A DNA stretch of 33,598 nt from DASSKW01 sp035690065 (GTDB taxonomy: Bacteria; Pseudomonadota; Gammaproteobacteria; Natronospirales; REEB76): NCBI GenBank assembly GCA_035690065.1, contig DASSKW010000126.1:1-33598 (forward strand), in the 5' to 3' direction. Shown piece after piece: positions 1 to 8,210 of the stretch. A model generated the notes under the pieces. That model was not told where the DNA came from and made no database searches. It saw only the letters and a program-made list of their open reading frames with translations. Both the position numbers and the translations under genes were made by a program. Each line of letters begins with the position of its first letter. Position 1 is the stretch's first letter.

Positions 1-236
1 TGTTACTGGTGCCGCAATTTACCCTGGCGGCCGATACCCACAAGGGCAACCGTCCAGGCTTCGCCTCGGCCGCCCCACCGGAGCTGGGTCGGGAATTGTT
101 CGAGGCGCTATGCGCTATGGCCCGGGCGGCTTGTCCGGCGGTTGCCTGCGGCAGCTTCGGTGCCGACATGCAGGTGGAACTGGTCAACGATGGCCCGGTC
201 ACTTTCTGGTTACAGGTGGGCGGCGAGGCTGACTGA
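1..236 (+). CDS. dtd: D-aminoacyl-tRNA deacylase, C-terminal part (cut by window edge)
   Basis: Removes D-amino acids (and misattached glycine) from tRNA, a cytosolic proofreading step. Only about the last 78 residues are present; the reading frame is open to the left edge, so the start lies outside the window. Diagnostic family motifs are visible: the SQFTLAADT-like block (here VPQFTLAADT) followed by KGNRPGF, and the C-terminal NDGPVTFWL block, which contains the Gly-Pro dipeptide that forms the chiral selectivity site in this family. The protein ends shortly after that block, the usual C-terminus. A GTG near position 9 should not be taken as a start, because it lies inside the conserved core. 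The next gene begins 200 bp downstream. Confidence 0.93.
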   Translation, partial: LLVPQFTLAADTHKGNRPGFASAAPPELGRELFEALCAMARAACPAVACGSFGADMQVELVNDGPVTFWLQVGGEAD

Positions 237-436
237 AGCCGGCCACGGCTTGAGTTCCGTGGTATTTGACCTATGCTATTGACAGGCTCGCCGATGGTGC
301 GTAGCCGAAACATAAAACATAGCAGAGACACCTCGATAACCGCCCGACTCGCATCCATCCGGATAACTCTCATGTACTGCCATCGGATTGCACCTTCGTT
401 CCCGGTGCTGAAGCGACATACTCAAGGAATGCTTGC

Positions 437-1162
437 ATGTTGCTGATCCCGATCATCGAACTCAAACAGGGTAAATGCGCCCAACCTCTGTCCGGCATGA
501 AGACCGCTGGCGATGATCCGGTGCGGGTAGCGCGGCATTGGTTGGCAGCCGGTGCGCGGCGCCTGCATCTGGTGGATCTGGATAGCGACGCCGGCGGCAA
601 ACCGGTGAATGCGGCGAGTGTAGCCGACATCGTCGCAGCCTGTGATGGAGTCCCGGTACAGGTGGCGGCAGGTATCCGCAGCGAAGAAAACGCGGAAGCC
701 TATTTCAATGCCGGCGCAGAATTTCTGGTGCTGGGGACCCGTGCGGTGAGCGCCCCGCACCTGGTCAACGATCTGTGCATGGAATATCCCGGTCATATCA
801 TGGTGAGTCTGGATATCCGGGATGGCAGACTGGCGGCAGAAGGCTGGTCCAAGCACGCCAACCACGACGTGGTGGGCGTGGCTGAACATTTCCATCGTGA
901 AGGCGTAGCGGCCGTGGTCTGCAATTCGATGAAGGATGCGAACGCGGTACATGCCGATCCCGATGCGGCCGTGACGCTGGCCCACGCAGTCGCGATCCCG
1001 GTAATCGTCGCCGACGGACTTGCATCGCTGGACCAGATCAAACGCCTGTGCAGTGACGGTGGTGGTGCGCTGGGCGGTGCGATGCTCGGCCGGGCGTTGT
1101 ATGCCGGCAAACTGGATTTCGACAAGGCCCAGAAACTGGCCGATTCGCTGTCTGAATCCTGA
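437..1162 (+). CDS. HisA-like TIM-barrel protein with altered catalytic residues
   Basis: 241 residues, the normal HisA length, clearly in the HisA/HisF phosphoribosyl-sugar isomerase fold: MLLIPIIELKQGKC at the N-terminus, a GARRLHLVDLD strand, a GTRAV phosphate-loop block near residue 100, and LGRALYAGKLDF near the end. True HisA uses an Asp at about residue 8 (PAIDLK/PALDL) and an Asp in a TDIxRDG block. Here residue 8 is Glu and the second block reads NSMKDAN, so both catalytic positions look changed. The GGGIR and ASGG phosphate loops read AAGIR and VADG. The start is supported by AAGGA at 424-428. It lies just upstream of tatABC, where histidine-pathway genes often sit in related bacteria. 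Family membership is secure; isomerase activity in histidine synthesis is doubtful. It may be a paralogue with another sugar-phosphate substrate. Confidence 0.8.
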   Translation: MLLIPIIELKQGKCAQPLSGMKTAGDDPVRVARHWLAAGARRLHLVDLDSDAGGKPVNAASVADIVAACDGVPVQVAAGIRSEENAEAYFNAGAEFLVLGTRAVSAPHLVNDLCMEYPGHIMVSLDIRDGRLAAEGWSKHANHDVVGVAEHFHREGVAAVVCNSMKDANAVHADPDAAVTLAHAVAIPVIVADGLASLDQIKRLCSDGGGALGGAMLGRALYAGKLDFDKAQKLADSLSES

Positions 1163-1282
1163 CAGCACGCCGGTTTTTCCCGTGATGCGGGGTTAAAATA
1201 GCTGCTCATCAGGTCCGCTGGATCGCACTTTAACCGGCATTGCGGCTTCCGGGTCAGCGCTACGGAACCGCTGGAGCATTGC

Positions 1283-1483
1283 ATGGAACTCAGTATTGGC
1301 AAGATTCTGCTGATCCTCGTCATCGTGGTACTGGTATTCGGTACCGCCAAGATCCCGCGTATCGGCGAAGACATCGGCAAGGCGGTGCGCAGCTTCAGGA
1401 AAGCCATGCACGAAGGCGAGAACGAGACTTCCGCTACCGACAAGGATGCGGGCGGGAAGTCCGACTCCGATACCCCGCACTGA
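1283..1483 (+). CDS. tatA: Twin-arginine translocase subunit TatA
   Basis: Small (66 aa) membrane protein that oligomerises to form the protein-conducting part of the Tat system, which exports folded proteins. One N-terminal transmembrane helix (about residues 4-19), the FGT hinge at 19-21, then an amphipathic helix (KIPRIGEDIGKAVRSFRKAM) and a short charged tail, which is the family architecture. The start is supported by a GGAG element at 1273-1276. First gene of tatABC; tatB starts 10 bp after its stop. Cofactor-containing exported proteins are typical Tat clients, but no client encoded in this window is obvious. Confidence 0.93.
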   Translation: MELSIGKILLILVIVVLVFGTAKIPRIGEDIGKAVRSFRKAMHEGENETSATDKDAGGKSDSDTPH

Positions 1484-1493
1484 CGCGACCCCG

Positions 1494-1799
1494 ATGCTGG
1501 AAGGCAGTTTCTGGGAACTGGCGCTGATCTTCGTGTTGGCGCTGGTGGTGTTTGGCCCTGAACGCCTGCCGGGGCTGGCGCGCACCATGGGTTTGTGGAT
1601 CGGGCGTGCCCGCGCTGTAGTACGTAACATGACTGAACAGCTGGAGCGCGAACTTGCGGCCGACGAGATGCGCAAGGCCGCAGCCGATACCAGGCGCGAG
1701 ATCGATGCCGCGCTGGATGAGACGACAAGCACGACCGATAAAGATCAGTCACAGAGCCCGACACAACCACCGGTGAAACGTGACGACACCGCCGGATGA
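1494..1799 (+). CDS. tatB: Twin-arginine translocase subunit TatB
   Basis: 101 aa. TatB pairs with TatC to form the receptor for twin-arginine signal peptides. The start chosen is the ATG at 1494, giving MLEGSFWELAL; the 16 codons open upstream overlap the end of tatA and carry no family signal. Hallmarks: Glu at residue 8 in the membrane helix, the FGPERLP hinge that distinguishes TatB from TatA, a long amphipathic and probably coiled helix rich in Arg/Glu (about residues 30-80), and a polar Thr/Asp/Gln tail. Its 3' end overlaps the tatC start by 20 bp, suggesting translational coupling. Confidence 0.92.
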   Translation: MLEGSFWELALIFVLALVVFGPERLPGLARTMGLWIGRARAVVRNMTEQLERELAADEMRKAAADTRREIDAALDETTSTTDKDQSQSPTQPPVKRDDTAG

Positions 1800-2577
1800 A
1801 AATGCAGCCGAACCGCTGTTCGGCAAATCACTGATCTCACATCTGCTGGAACTGCGTCGCCGCCTGTTGCAATGGGTGGCGACCCTGCTGGTGATGTTCT
1901 TCATCCTGTTTCCTTTCCAGAATAAAGTCTTCGAGTTTGTGGCCTTGCCGATGATCCGGCGCATGCCGGCCGGTTCCAGCATGATCGCGACCGGCGTGGT
2001 GTCGCCGTTCATGACGCCGATGAAACTGGCATTGATCCTTGCACTGTTCCTGTCCATGCCGGTATTCCTGTGGCACCTGTGGCGCTTCGTCTCGCCGGCA
2101 CTGTACAAAAGCGAGCGGCGCATGTTCTTCCCGTTATTGATATCGAGCGTGGTGCTGTTCTATGGGGGTGTAGCGTTTGCCTATTACGTGTTGTTTCCGG
2201 TGGCGTTCGCGTTCCTGACTTCGACTGCGCCGGTCGGCGTCAAGGTGATGACCGATATCAACGCCTATCTGGATTTCATCCTCACCATCTTCTTCGCCTT
2301 CGGGCTCGCCTTCGAAGTGCCGGTCGCCATCGTGCTCGCGGTATGGGCCGGCTTCACCACGCCGGGAAAATTGAGCAAGGTGCGTCCGTATGCGCTGGTA
2401 GCCGCGTTCATCGTTGGCATGATCCTGTCGCCGCCGGATGTGGTCTCGATGACGCTGTTGTCGGTACCGATCTATCTGCTGTATGAACTGGGCATGATCC
2501 TGGCGCGGATCCTGGTGCCGGGATCCCGCCAAGTGGATGCACAACACGCAGAGCGGGAACACTCGACCGACGATTGA
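1780..2577 (+). CDS. tatC: Twin-arginine translocase subunit TatC
   Basis: 265 aa polytopic inner-membrane protein that recognises the twin-arginine signal peptide. Six hydrophobic segments are visible. The N-terminal cytosolic motif SHLLELRRRLL is the signal-peptide-binding signature, and the central PVFLWHLWRFVSPALYKSERR block is typical of the first cytoplasmic loop. The start is a GTG inside tatB; no ATG lies between it and the conserved N-terminal motif in this frame. The C-terminal tail is hydrophilic (DAQHAEREHSTDD), as in relatives. Last gene of the tat operon; a 96-bp gap follows before the peptide transporter. Confidence 0.93.
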   Translation: MTTPPDENAAEPLFGKSLISHLLELRRRLLQWVATLLVMFFILFPFQNKVFEFVALPMIRRMPAGSSMIATGVVSPFMTPMKLALILALFLSMPVFLWHLWRFVSPALYKSERRMFFPLLISSVVLFYGGVAFAYYVLFPVAFAFLTSTAPVGVKVMTDINAYLDFILTIFFAFGLAFEVPVAIVLAVWAGFTTPGKLSKVRPYALVAAFIVGMILSPPDVVSMTLLSVPIYLLYELGMILARILVPGSRQVDAQHAEREHSTDD

Positions 2578-2673
2578 GTACCGGACAAGGTACACACACG
2601 TAGTGTGCGATTGACTCATCCATAAAAACCGGGGATGCTCTGGCGCCAATGATCTTCGAAGTCCGGAGTGAAC

Positions 2674-4185
2674 ATGGTTGCCAGCGAGCCTGCCGCACAA
2701 CGCACACTGTTCGGCCATCCGGTCGGACTCTATACCCTGTTCTTCACCGAGATGTGGGAACGCGCCAGTTATTACGGCACCCGCACGTTGCTGGTGTTGT
2801 TCCTGGTGGATGCCGTTACCAAAGGCCGTGGCGGTCTCGGGATGGATGTTGCGGACGCTACCGCGATCTATGGCGTTTATACCGGTTGCGTGTATCTGAT
2901 GACGCTGGCCGGCGGCTGGATCGCAGATCGTCTGCTGGGACAGCAGCGCGCGGTCTGGCACGGCGGTATCCTGATCGCACTCGGCAACTACATGCTCGCG
3001 ATTCCCGGTTCCGTCGCTCTGACCTATGTCGGTCTGACGGTAGTCGCGCTTGGCACGGGATTGCTCAAACCCAATGTCAGCGCCATCGTCGGTCAGTTGT
3101 ATCCGGAAGGGGGTGCGCGTCGCGATGCCGGTTTCTCGATCTTCTATTCCGGCATCAATCTGGGTGCGCTGTTCGGACCGCTGATCGCCGCTCTCATCGG
3201 CGAACGTTACAACTGGCATTACGGATTTTTGGTCGCGGCCGTGGGCATGACCCTGGGCCTGGTGCAGTATCGGCTGACCCGGCACTTCCTTGGTGAACAC
3301 GGGCGCGAACCGCATCCGGACGACGATCCTGTGCGCGTCGCACGCATCCAGCGTCGTGGCTGGCAGTTTGTCGGACTCGGGCTTGCACTGTTGGTGGTGT
3401 TGGGCTTGTTACTGAATTTCGGTGTGCTGCATTTCCAGATGGTGGCGCTGGCACAGAGCATGGGCGTCATCATCCTGGTGGCGGCGATCCTGTTCTTCGC
3501 TGCGATATTGATATTCGGCAAATTGTCCACGCTGGAAAAAAAGCGCGTCATCGTGATCTTCCTGTTGTTCATCGCTGCCGCCGCATTCTGGAGTGGTTTT
3601 GAACAAGCCGGTTCCTCGCTGAATATCTTCGCCGAGACTTATACCAATCGTGTAGTCGGACATTTCGTGATCCCAGCCGGCTGGTTCCAATCTGTGGAAC
3701 CACTGTTCGTGATCATACTGTCGCCGATCTTCGGCGCTTTCTGGGTGAATCTGGCACGCCGACATCTGAATCCATCGGTCCCGGCCAAGTTTGCACTCGG
3801 CCTGATCTTCCTTGCCATCAGTTTCCTGATCATGGCGAGTGCAGCGGAGATAGTGGTGCACGGCAACAAGGCGCTGCCGACCTGGCTGGTGATGTGCTAT
3901 CTGTTCCAGACCTTCGGTGAGCTGTGTCTGAGTCCGGTAGGTTTGAGTTCGGTCACCAAGCTGGCGCCAGCGCGCTATCTCAGCCAGATGATGGGCACCT
4001 GGTTCATGGCGGATGCGTTGGGCAATGTGCTGGCGGGGTTGGCCGCGGGTCGATTCGATCCCAAGGATGTGCATGAGATGCCGAGCCTGTTCATGCAGGT
4101 GGTGTATCTGACACTGGGACTGGGAATCCTGTTCGCGATCTTCGCACGCCCGATCCGTAAATACTTGATTGGCGATATCGAATAG
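2674..4185 (+). CDS. Proton-dependent oligopeptide symporter (POT/PTR2 family)
   Basis: 503 aa, 12-14 predicted membrane helices, major-facilitator fold. POT proteins import di- and tripeptides with protons. The helix-1 signature ExxERxxYY is present as EMWERASYY (about residues 27-35), and the PTR2 signature is present as FSIFYSGINLGALFGP (about 150-165). A GWWIADR-type MFS loop reads GGWIADRLLG. The ATG at 2674 is preferred over the in-frame GTG at 2668 because GGAG at 2665-2668 then sits 5 nt upstream. It converges on the OPT oligopeptide transporter gene, with a bidirectional terminator between. Specificity (di-/tripeptide or other) cannot be read from sequence. Confidence 0.9.
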   Translation: MVASEPAAQRTLFGHPVGLYTLFFTEMWERASYYGTRTLLVLFLVDAVTKGRGGLGMDVADATAIYGVYTGCVYLMTLAGGWIADRLLGQQRAVWHGGILIALGNYMLAIPGSVALTYVGLTVVALGTGLLKPNVSAIVGQLYPEGGARRDAGFSIFYSGINLGALFGPLIAALIGERYNWHYGFLVAAVGMTLGLVQYRLTRHFLGEHGREPHPDDDPVRVARIQRRGWQFVGLGLALLVVLGLLLNFGVLHFQMVALAQSMGVIILVAAILFFAAILIFGKLSTLEKKRVIVIFLLFIAAAAFWSGFEQAGSSLNIFAETYTNRVVGHFVIPAGWFQSVEPLFVIILSPIFGAFWVNLARRHLNPSVPAKFALGLIFLAISFLIMASAAEIVVHGNKALPTWLVMCYLFQTFGELCLSPVGLSSVTKLAPARYLSQMMGTWFMADALGNVLAGLAAGRFDPKDVHEMPSLFMQVVYLTLGLGILFAIFARPIRKYLIGDIE

Positions 4186-4210
4186 TTACTGGTTTTATAG
4201 CAGCGGAAAT

Positions 4211-4242
4211 GAAAAGCGGCGTACCAGGGTACGCCGCTTTTC
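4211..4242. terminator. Bidirectional terminator between convergent peptide transporters
   Basis: A perfect inverted repeat of 13 bp (GAAAAGCGGCGTA and its complement) around a 6-nt loop (4224-4229). The A/T-rich ends supply a T-run on each strand, so it can stop transcription from both the POT gene and the OPT gene. Confidence 0.85.
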
Positions 4243-4260
4243 GGTTCAGGCAGCACGTAT

Positions 4261-6273
4261 TCAGGGGTTCGTCGCTGATCCCTGTCCGAGTCTTTCTATC
4301 CAACGATACAGCACAAAGGTCACGGCCACGAACGCGATGCCGCCGATCCAGATCGAGGCCGTCTCGAAACCCGATCCGACCAGCGCGAGTGGCGAGTTGT
4401 TGCCGGAGAACGCGACCACCGCGGCGATCACCACACCGAGCAGGCTCTCACCCACGATCAGGCCGGAAGCCAGCAGCACGCCGAGTTGTTTGGCCGCATC
4501 CGGTTTCGGAGTGCGGTCCGCGCGCTTGTTGAACCACCAGCCGACGATCGCGCCCACCACTACCATCAACGTGGTCGAAGTTGGCAGGTAGATACCGAGA
4601 CCGACGGCGAGCGGCGGCAGGTGTACCGATTTCAGGGTACGGCCGAGGAGCGCATCCACCACGATACTGACTACTCCGATCACGCCACCCAGGATGATCA
4701 GGGACCAGTCGATGTTGTTCTGGATCACGCCTTGTGCCAGTGCCGAGATCAAGCCGGCCTGTGGTGCCGGCAGCGCGCGCGCCGGATCGACACCGGGTGC
4801 GCCGAGGAAGCCATACGCATGATTGAGCAGGTCCAGCACCGGCGGGATGATGAGGGCACCTGCGATCACGCCGATCACCAGCGCCCATTGCTGTTTCGAC
4901 GGTGTCGCATCCACCAGTTGACCGGTCTTGAGATCCTGGAGGTTGTTGTTGGCAATCGAGGCGACCGCGAACACGATCGAAGTGATAAACAACGCGAAGG
5001 CGACCAGCGCCTTGCCCGAATCTGCGGGCATCAGCGCTTTCACCAGCAATACCAGCAACAGTGCCGCGACCACCACCACCAGGATACCGATACCGGACAA
5101 TGGGCTGTTGGACGAACCTATCAGGCCCGCCATGTAACCGCAGACCGTGGAGACCAGAAAGCCCATGATCACCACGAACACCACGCCGCCGAGGGTCAGC
5201 AGCAAGGCGTGTGAACCCAGGCCACTGACGACACTGAAATGCCACAGCAACCAGGCGACCGGGATCAGACAGAGCAGCGAGACGATACCGACCATGCCGA
5301 TCGGAATGTCGTGTTCGGTACGCGGCAGGGTATCTGCCTGGCCCGCCTTGCGCACGCGTGACGCGGCCATCGCGCCGGCCAGTCCGCCGATCACCGGTTT
5401 GACCAGGGTACCCAGGGTCCAGATTGCCGCGACGCCGATAGTACCTGCGCCGACAAAGCGCACGTAGTGACTCCAGGCACCTTGTGCGATATCGGATGCC
5501 GAACCTGCCAGCGGATGCAACAAGGTGAAATGCGGTACCGCCCAGCCCCAGCCGATCAGCGCACCGACCAGCATCGCGACGCCGACCCAGAGTCCGACCA
5601 GATGTCCGATCGCAAACAAGGCGAACGACAGACTGAAATCAAATCCGGTGGCGCCGTTCTTGTCGGCACCGAGATGGAAATACTGTGCGACATCGCTGGC
5701 GAACAGTTTGGTCTGCACCACGATGTAAAACACGGCGGACACGATCGATCCGACCAGCACCGCTTTCAAACCGGAGCCGCCCGCTTCGACCGAATCGGCT
5801 GCTTCTTCCGAGGCCGGATTCGAGCCGACCTTGAGTACTTCGGCGCAGGCCACGCCTTCCGGGTAGGGAAGATCGGAATTGGTGACCAGCGCACGCCGCA
5901 ACGGGATGGTGTACATCACGCCGAGGATGCCACCCGCGGCACAGATGCCGAATGACATCCAGAATGGAAACCCGTTCCACCAGCCGACGATGATCAGGCC
6001 CGGCAACACGAAGATGATCGAGGAAAGGGTCCCGGCCGCCGAGGCGACGGTCTGCACGATGTTGTTTTCCTGGATCGTCGCGCCGGTGAAGCCGCGCAGG
6101 ATCGCCATCGAGATCACTGCAGCGGGGATCGAGGTGGAGAACGTCAGTCCTGCCTTGAGGCCGAAATACACATTTGCGGCGGTAAAGATGACCGTAATGA
6201 TGATACCGATGATCAGACCACGGACGGTAAATTCACTGAACGGCGCAGCATTGCTGGGGCTTGGTGTTTTCAC
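4261..6273 (-). CDS. Oligopeptide transporter, OPT family
   Basis: 670 aa, strongly hydrophobic, about 14-16 membrane spans. OPT-family proteins take up oligopeptides, or metal chelates in some eukaryotes; the bacterial branch is poorly characterised. Recognisable blocks: FTVRGLIIGIIITVIFTAANVYFGLKAG at about residues 13-40, the GATIQENNIVQTVASAAG motif near 70-87, and NSDLPYPEGVACAEVL, all hallmark OPT sequences. The frame is open far upstream, to about 6867, but that extension overlaps the next gene on the other strand. The GTG at 6273 has a GGAGAG element 6 nt upstream and begins just before the conserved N-terminal helix. Pairing with a POT symporter suggests peptide nutrition. Confidence 0.88.
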   Translation of the reverse strand: MKTPSPSNAAPFSEFTVRGLIIGIIITVIFTAANVYFGLKAGLTFSTSIPAAVISMAILRGFTGATIQENNIVQTVASAAGTLSSIIFVLPGLIIVGWWNGFPFWMSFGICAAGGILGVMYTIPLRRALVTNSDLPYPEGVACAEVLKVGSNPASEEAADSVEAGGSGLKAVLVGSIVSAVFYIVVQTKLFASDVAQYFHLGADKNGATGFDFSLSFALFAIGHLVGLWVGVAMLVGALIGWGWAVPHFTLLHPLAGSASDIAQGAWSHYVRFVGAGTIGVAAIWTLGTLVKPVIGGLAGAMAASRVRKAGQADTLPRTEHDIPIGMVGIVSLLCLIPVAWLLWHFSVVSGLGSHALLLTLGGVVFVVIMGFLVSTVCGYMAGLIGSSNSPLSGIGILVVVVAALLLVLLVKALMPADSGKALVAFALFITSIVFAVASIANNNLQDLKTGQLVDATPSKQQWALVIGVIAGALIIPPVLDLLNHAYGFLGAPGVDPARALPAPQAGLISALAQGVIQNNIDWSLIILGGVIGVVSIVVDALLGRTLKSVHLPPLAVGLGIYLPTSTTLMVVVGAIVGWWFNKRADRTPKPDAAKQLGVLLASGLIVGESLLGVVIAAVVAFSGNNSPLALVGSGFETASIWIGGIAFVAVTFVLYRWIERLGQGSATNP

Positions 6274-6405
6274 GCGGGACTCTCCCAATGACGGCAATAC
6301 GTTGTTCCCATCGGCGGATGGGCCGGTTCCGCCAGCGTGCACCGGGCGGTTGGGCGTGTACGATAGCGCATCTGCCCCGAGGTGTCTCGATTCAAGGACC
6401 ATGTC

Positions 6406-7332
6406 ATGACAACGGATGCGCGCCAGCGTCTGCGGCTCATAGCGGCGTTCGCGGTGGTGTATATCGTCTGGGGTTCCACGTATTTCGCTATCCGTATCGG
6501 CGTCAAGGATCTGCCGGCTGCGTTGCTGGCGGGCTTTCGGTTTACGTTGTCCGGCATCGTGTTGCTCGCATGGACCAGTTTGCGTGGCAACCCCCTGCCT
6601 TGGCGGTCGGTGGACTGGAAGCCGGCCATGGTGATGGGCACGCTGATGATGGTGTGTGCCAACGGCTTCACGACCTGGGCGGAGAACTGGGTCGCCTCGA
6701 ATCAGGCAGCGCTGATCTCGGCGAGTTCGGCTTTGTGGATCGCCTGGTTCGGAACCTTCGGCCGGCGCGGACATGCCTTGAGCCTGCGCGCCAGAGCCGG
6801 ACTGGTGCTGGGTTTCATGGGCGCGATCCTGATGTTCGTGCCTGGACACGGGTTCAGTTTTGAACACCTCGGCGCCCAGTTCACCATCCTCATCGCGACA
6901 GTATGCTGGGCAGCCGGCGCCATGTATGGACGCTCAGTAGAGATCAAGACACCGCCGTTGGTGTTTGCCGCGATGCAGATGCTGTTCGGCGGTGTGGTGT
7001 TGGTCGTGGTGGGATTGTTGACCGGTGAAGGGGCAGACTGGCAGTGGACGGTGCGTGGCATCGGTGCGTTGTTATATCTCGCCGCATTCGGCTCCTGTCT
7101 CGCGTTCAGCACCTATGTATGGCTGTTGAAACAGACTACGCCGGACAAACTCAGCACCATCGCCTATGTGAATCCGGTGATCGCCGTAGTGCTCGGTTGG
7201 GTCGGTTTGAACGAGACTTTGAATCATGCCCAGATGGCGGGGATGGTGGTGTTATTGACCGGAGTGATATTGATTAATACGCCGGTGGGAAGTTTGTTGA
7301 AGCGGTCGCTTCAGAGCAATCAAAAAATCTAA
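6406..7332 (+). CDS. EamA/DMT-family transporter, YedA-like
   Basis: 308 aa, ten predicted membrane helices in two EamA repeats. The drug/metabolite transporter superfamily mostly exports amino acids or other small metabolites. VVYIVWGSTYFAIRIGVKDLP in the first helix and the second-half block AYVNPVIAVVLGW are typical of the YedA/RhaT-like branch. The ATG at 6406 is preferred over the GTG at 6382 because of AAGGA at 6394-6398. Divergent from the OPT gene (132 bp apart). Substrate unknown. Confidence 0.87.
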   Translation: MTTDARQRLRLIAAFAVVYIVWGSTYFAIRIGVKDLPAALLAGFRFTLSGIVLLAWTSLRGNPLPWRSVDWKPAMVMGTLMMVCANGFTTWAENWVASNQAALISASSALWIAWFGTFGRRGHALSLRARAGLVLGFMGAILMFVPGHGFSFEHLGAQFTILIATVCWAAGAMYGRSVEIKTPPLVFAAMQMLFGGVVLVVVGLLTGEGADWQWTVRGIGALLYLAAFGSCLAFSTYVWLLKQTTPDKLSTIAYVNPVIAVVLGWVGLNETLNHAQMAGMVVLLTGVILINTPVGSLLKRSLQSNQKI

Positions 7333-7351
7333 AAGCTTCTAGTGCAATTCC

Positions 7352-7379
7352 CGTCATTCCGGCGAAAGCCGGAATCCAG
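7352..7379. repeat. Short palindromic dispersed repeat (CGTCATTCCGG family)
   Basis: 28-bp imperfect palindrome starting CGTCATTCCGGCGAAAGC. Its exact reverse complement occurs at 22331-22358, and a variant at 22294-22321. Typical of REP-like intergenic elements. Confidence 0.85.
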
Positions 7380-7392
7380 GTTTTGATAACGC

Positions 7393-7415
7393 GCGGCCTT
7401 TGGCCGCTCCTTTTT
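7393..7415 (+). terminator. Rho-independent terminator after the EamA gene
   Basis: Six-bp GC stem (GCGGCC / GGCCGC) with a TTT loop, then TCC and five T residues. It lies 60 bp past the stop codon of the EamA gene. Confidence 0.6.
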
Positions 7416-7441
7416 GAAACCGGTTCCCGGACCGGTAGCCG

Positions 7442-7540
7442 GGGTCCTTTCCTTGAACGAGCAAGGAAAGGACCCAAAGGAACTCGCCCCGGAGATAACG
7501 CACGTGCCTGAAATCGAACCGGGGACGATTCGATTTCAGG
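7442..7540. repeat. Two large perfect hairpins in a non-coding stretch (7333-7801)
   Basis: The 469-bp gap between genes holds no convincing gene. It contains a perfect 14-bp inverted repeat at 7442-7455 / 7462-7475 (arm GGGTCCTTTCCTTG, 6-nt loop) and a perfect 12-bp inverted repeat at 7507-7518 / 7529-7540 (arm CCTGAAATCGAA, 10-nt loop). Neither is followed by a T-run, so they look like a structured dispersed repeat rather than terminators. The open frame running through the region has low-complexity, Arg/Pro/Ser-rich translation and no family signal. Confidence 0.7.
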
Positions 7541-7801
7541 CGTGTTCCCTCGCTGCTCGCTTACTCGGGGTAGCCCTCACGGGGCATCCTTGCCCCGGTC
7601 GGGCTGGCTCGCCATCCCTGGCTTCGCCCGCGTGCCGCGCACGCGGCAATTCCCTCCGTCGCTACGCGACTCGGCGTTATCAACGGGGTAACGCAGAACA
7701 AGATGTTGGGCTTCCCTTCTCGCTCCAGTGTTCAGCGACATTCAAAGTTATCAAAGATAGTCTGATAATGAGTGCAATGCATTCGGAGCTTAGTAAAGAG
7801 A

Positions 7802-8137
7802 TCACTTAATCTCATTTCTTTTTTTGAGTTCATTTACAAGTAATTCGTAGTCTCTCATTAAGTCTTTTTCAGTGGAAAACGAATAAAATGAATATAGTCC
7901 ACCAAGTATTCCAGCGATAATAGCTACCTGAATAATTATCATAGCGTGTTGTATTGCCACAAGCACCGATCCTATTCCCAATATCGCTAGTCCGTTCGCA
8001 ATTTTGACATCTAGATTGTCGTGCCACTGACGAGGTCCTTTGCCGAATAGTCTGAATCTATGATATTCGATTTCTTTTAATAATTTGTCAGTTGAAATAT
8101 TTGCCAAATAGTTTGAGGTATAAATACTACCTGCCAT
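7802..8137 (-). CDS. Small two-helix membrane protein, AT-rich, possibly SLATT-like
   Basis: 111 aa, not assigned to a family with certainty. N-terminal polar helix (about 1-45, ending KGPRQWHDNLD), two hydrophobic helices (about 46-62 and 66-86), then a charged C-terminal helix (STEKDLMRDYELLVNELKKRN). Amphipathic helix, two close membrane helices and a charged tail is the layout of SLATT-type domains, predicted pore-forming effectors in bacterial conflict systems; this resemblance is by eye only. ATG at 8137 has GGAG 8 nt upstream. Base composition is far more AT-rich than any neighbour and codons such as AAT, TTT and ATA are frequent, so recent acquisition is likely. No sensor or nuclease partner gene lies beside it. 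Confidence 0.6.
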   Translation of the reverse strand: MAGSIYTSNYLANISTDKLLKEIEYHRFRLFGKGPRQWHDNLDVKIANGLAILGIGSVLVAIQHAMIIIQVAIIAGILGGLYSFYSFSTEKDLMRDYELLVNELKKRNEIK

Positions 8138-8210
8138 AACATATGCTCCACAGTACTGCTAATTCGTGTGCAATGTATTTAGATTTTCGAGTATTTATTT
8201 TTGGCCAGTT

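Noticed and set aside
279..307. TTGACA upstream of the HisA-like gene as a promoter
   Set aside because: At 17 bp spacing the -10 position reads TAGCCG, which is too weak to call.
6274..6867. N-terminal extension of nearly 200 residues to the OPT transporter on the minus strand
   Set aside because: It overlaps the EamA gene, has Gln/Arg/His-rich translation with no family match, and a good GTG start with ribosome site exists at 6273.
7414..7809. Open frame of 131 codons over the hairpins
   Set aside because: Low-complexity Arg/Pro/Ser/Ala translation crossing palindromic repeats, with no protein features; treated as non-coding.
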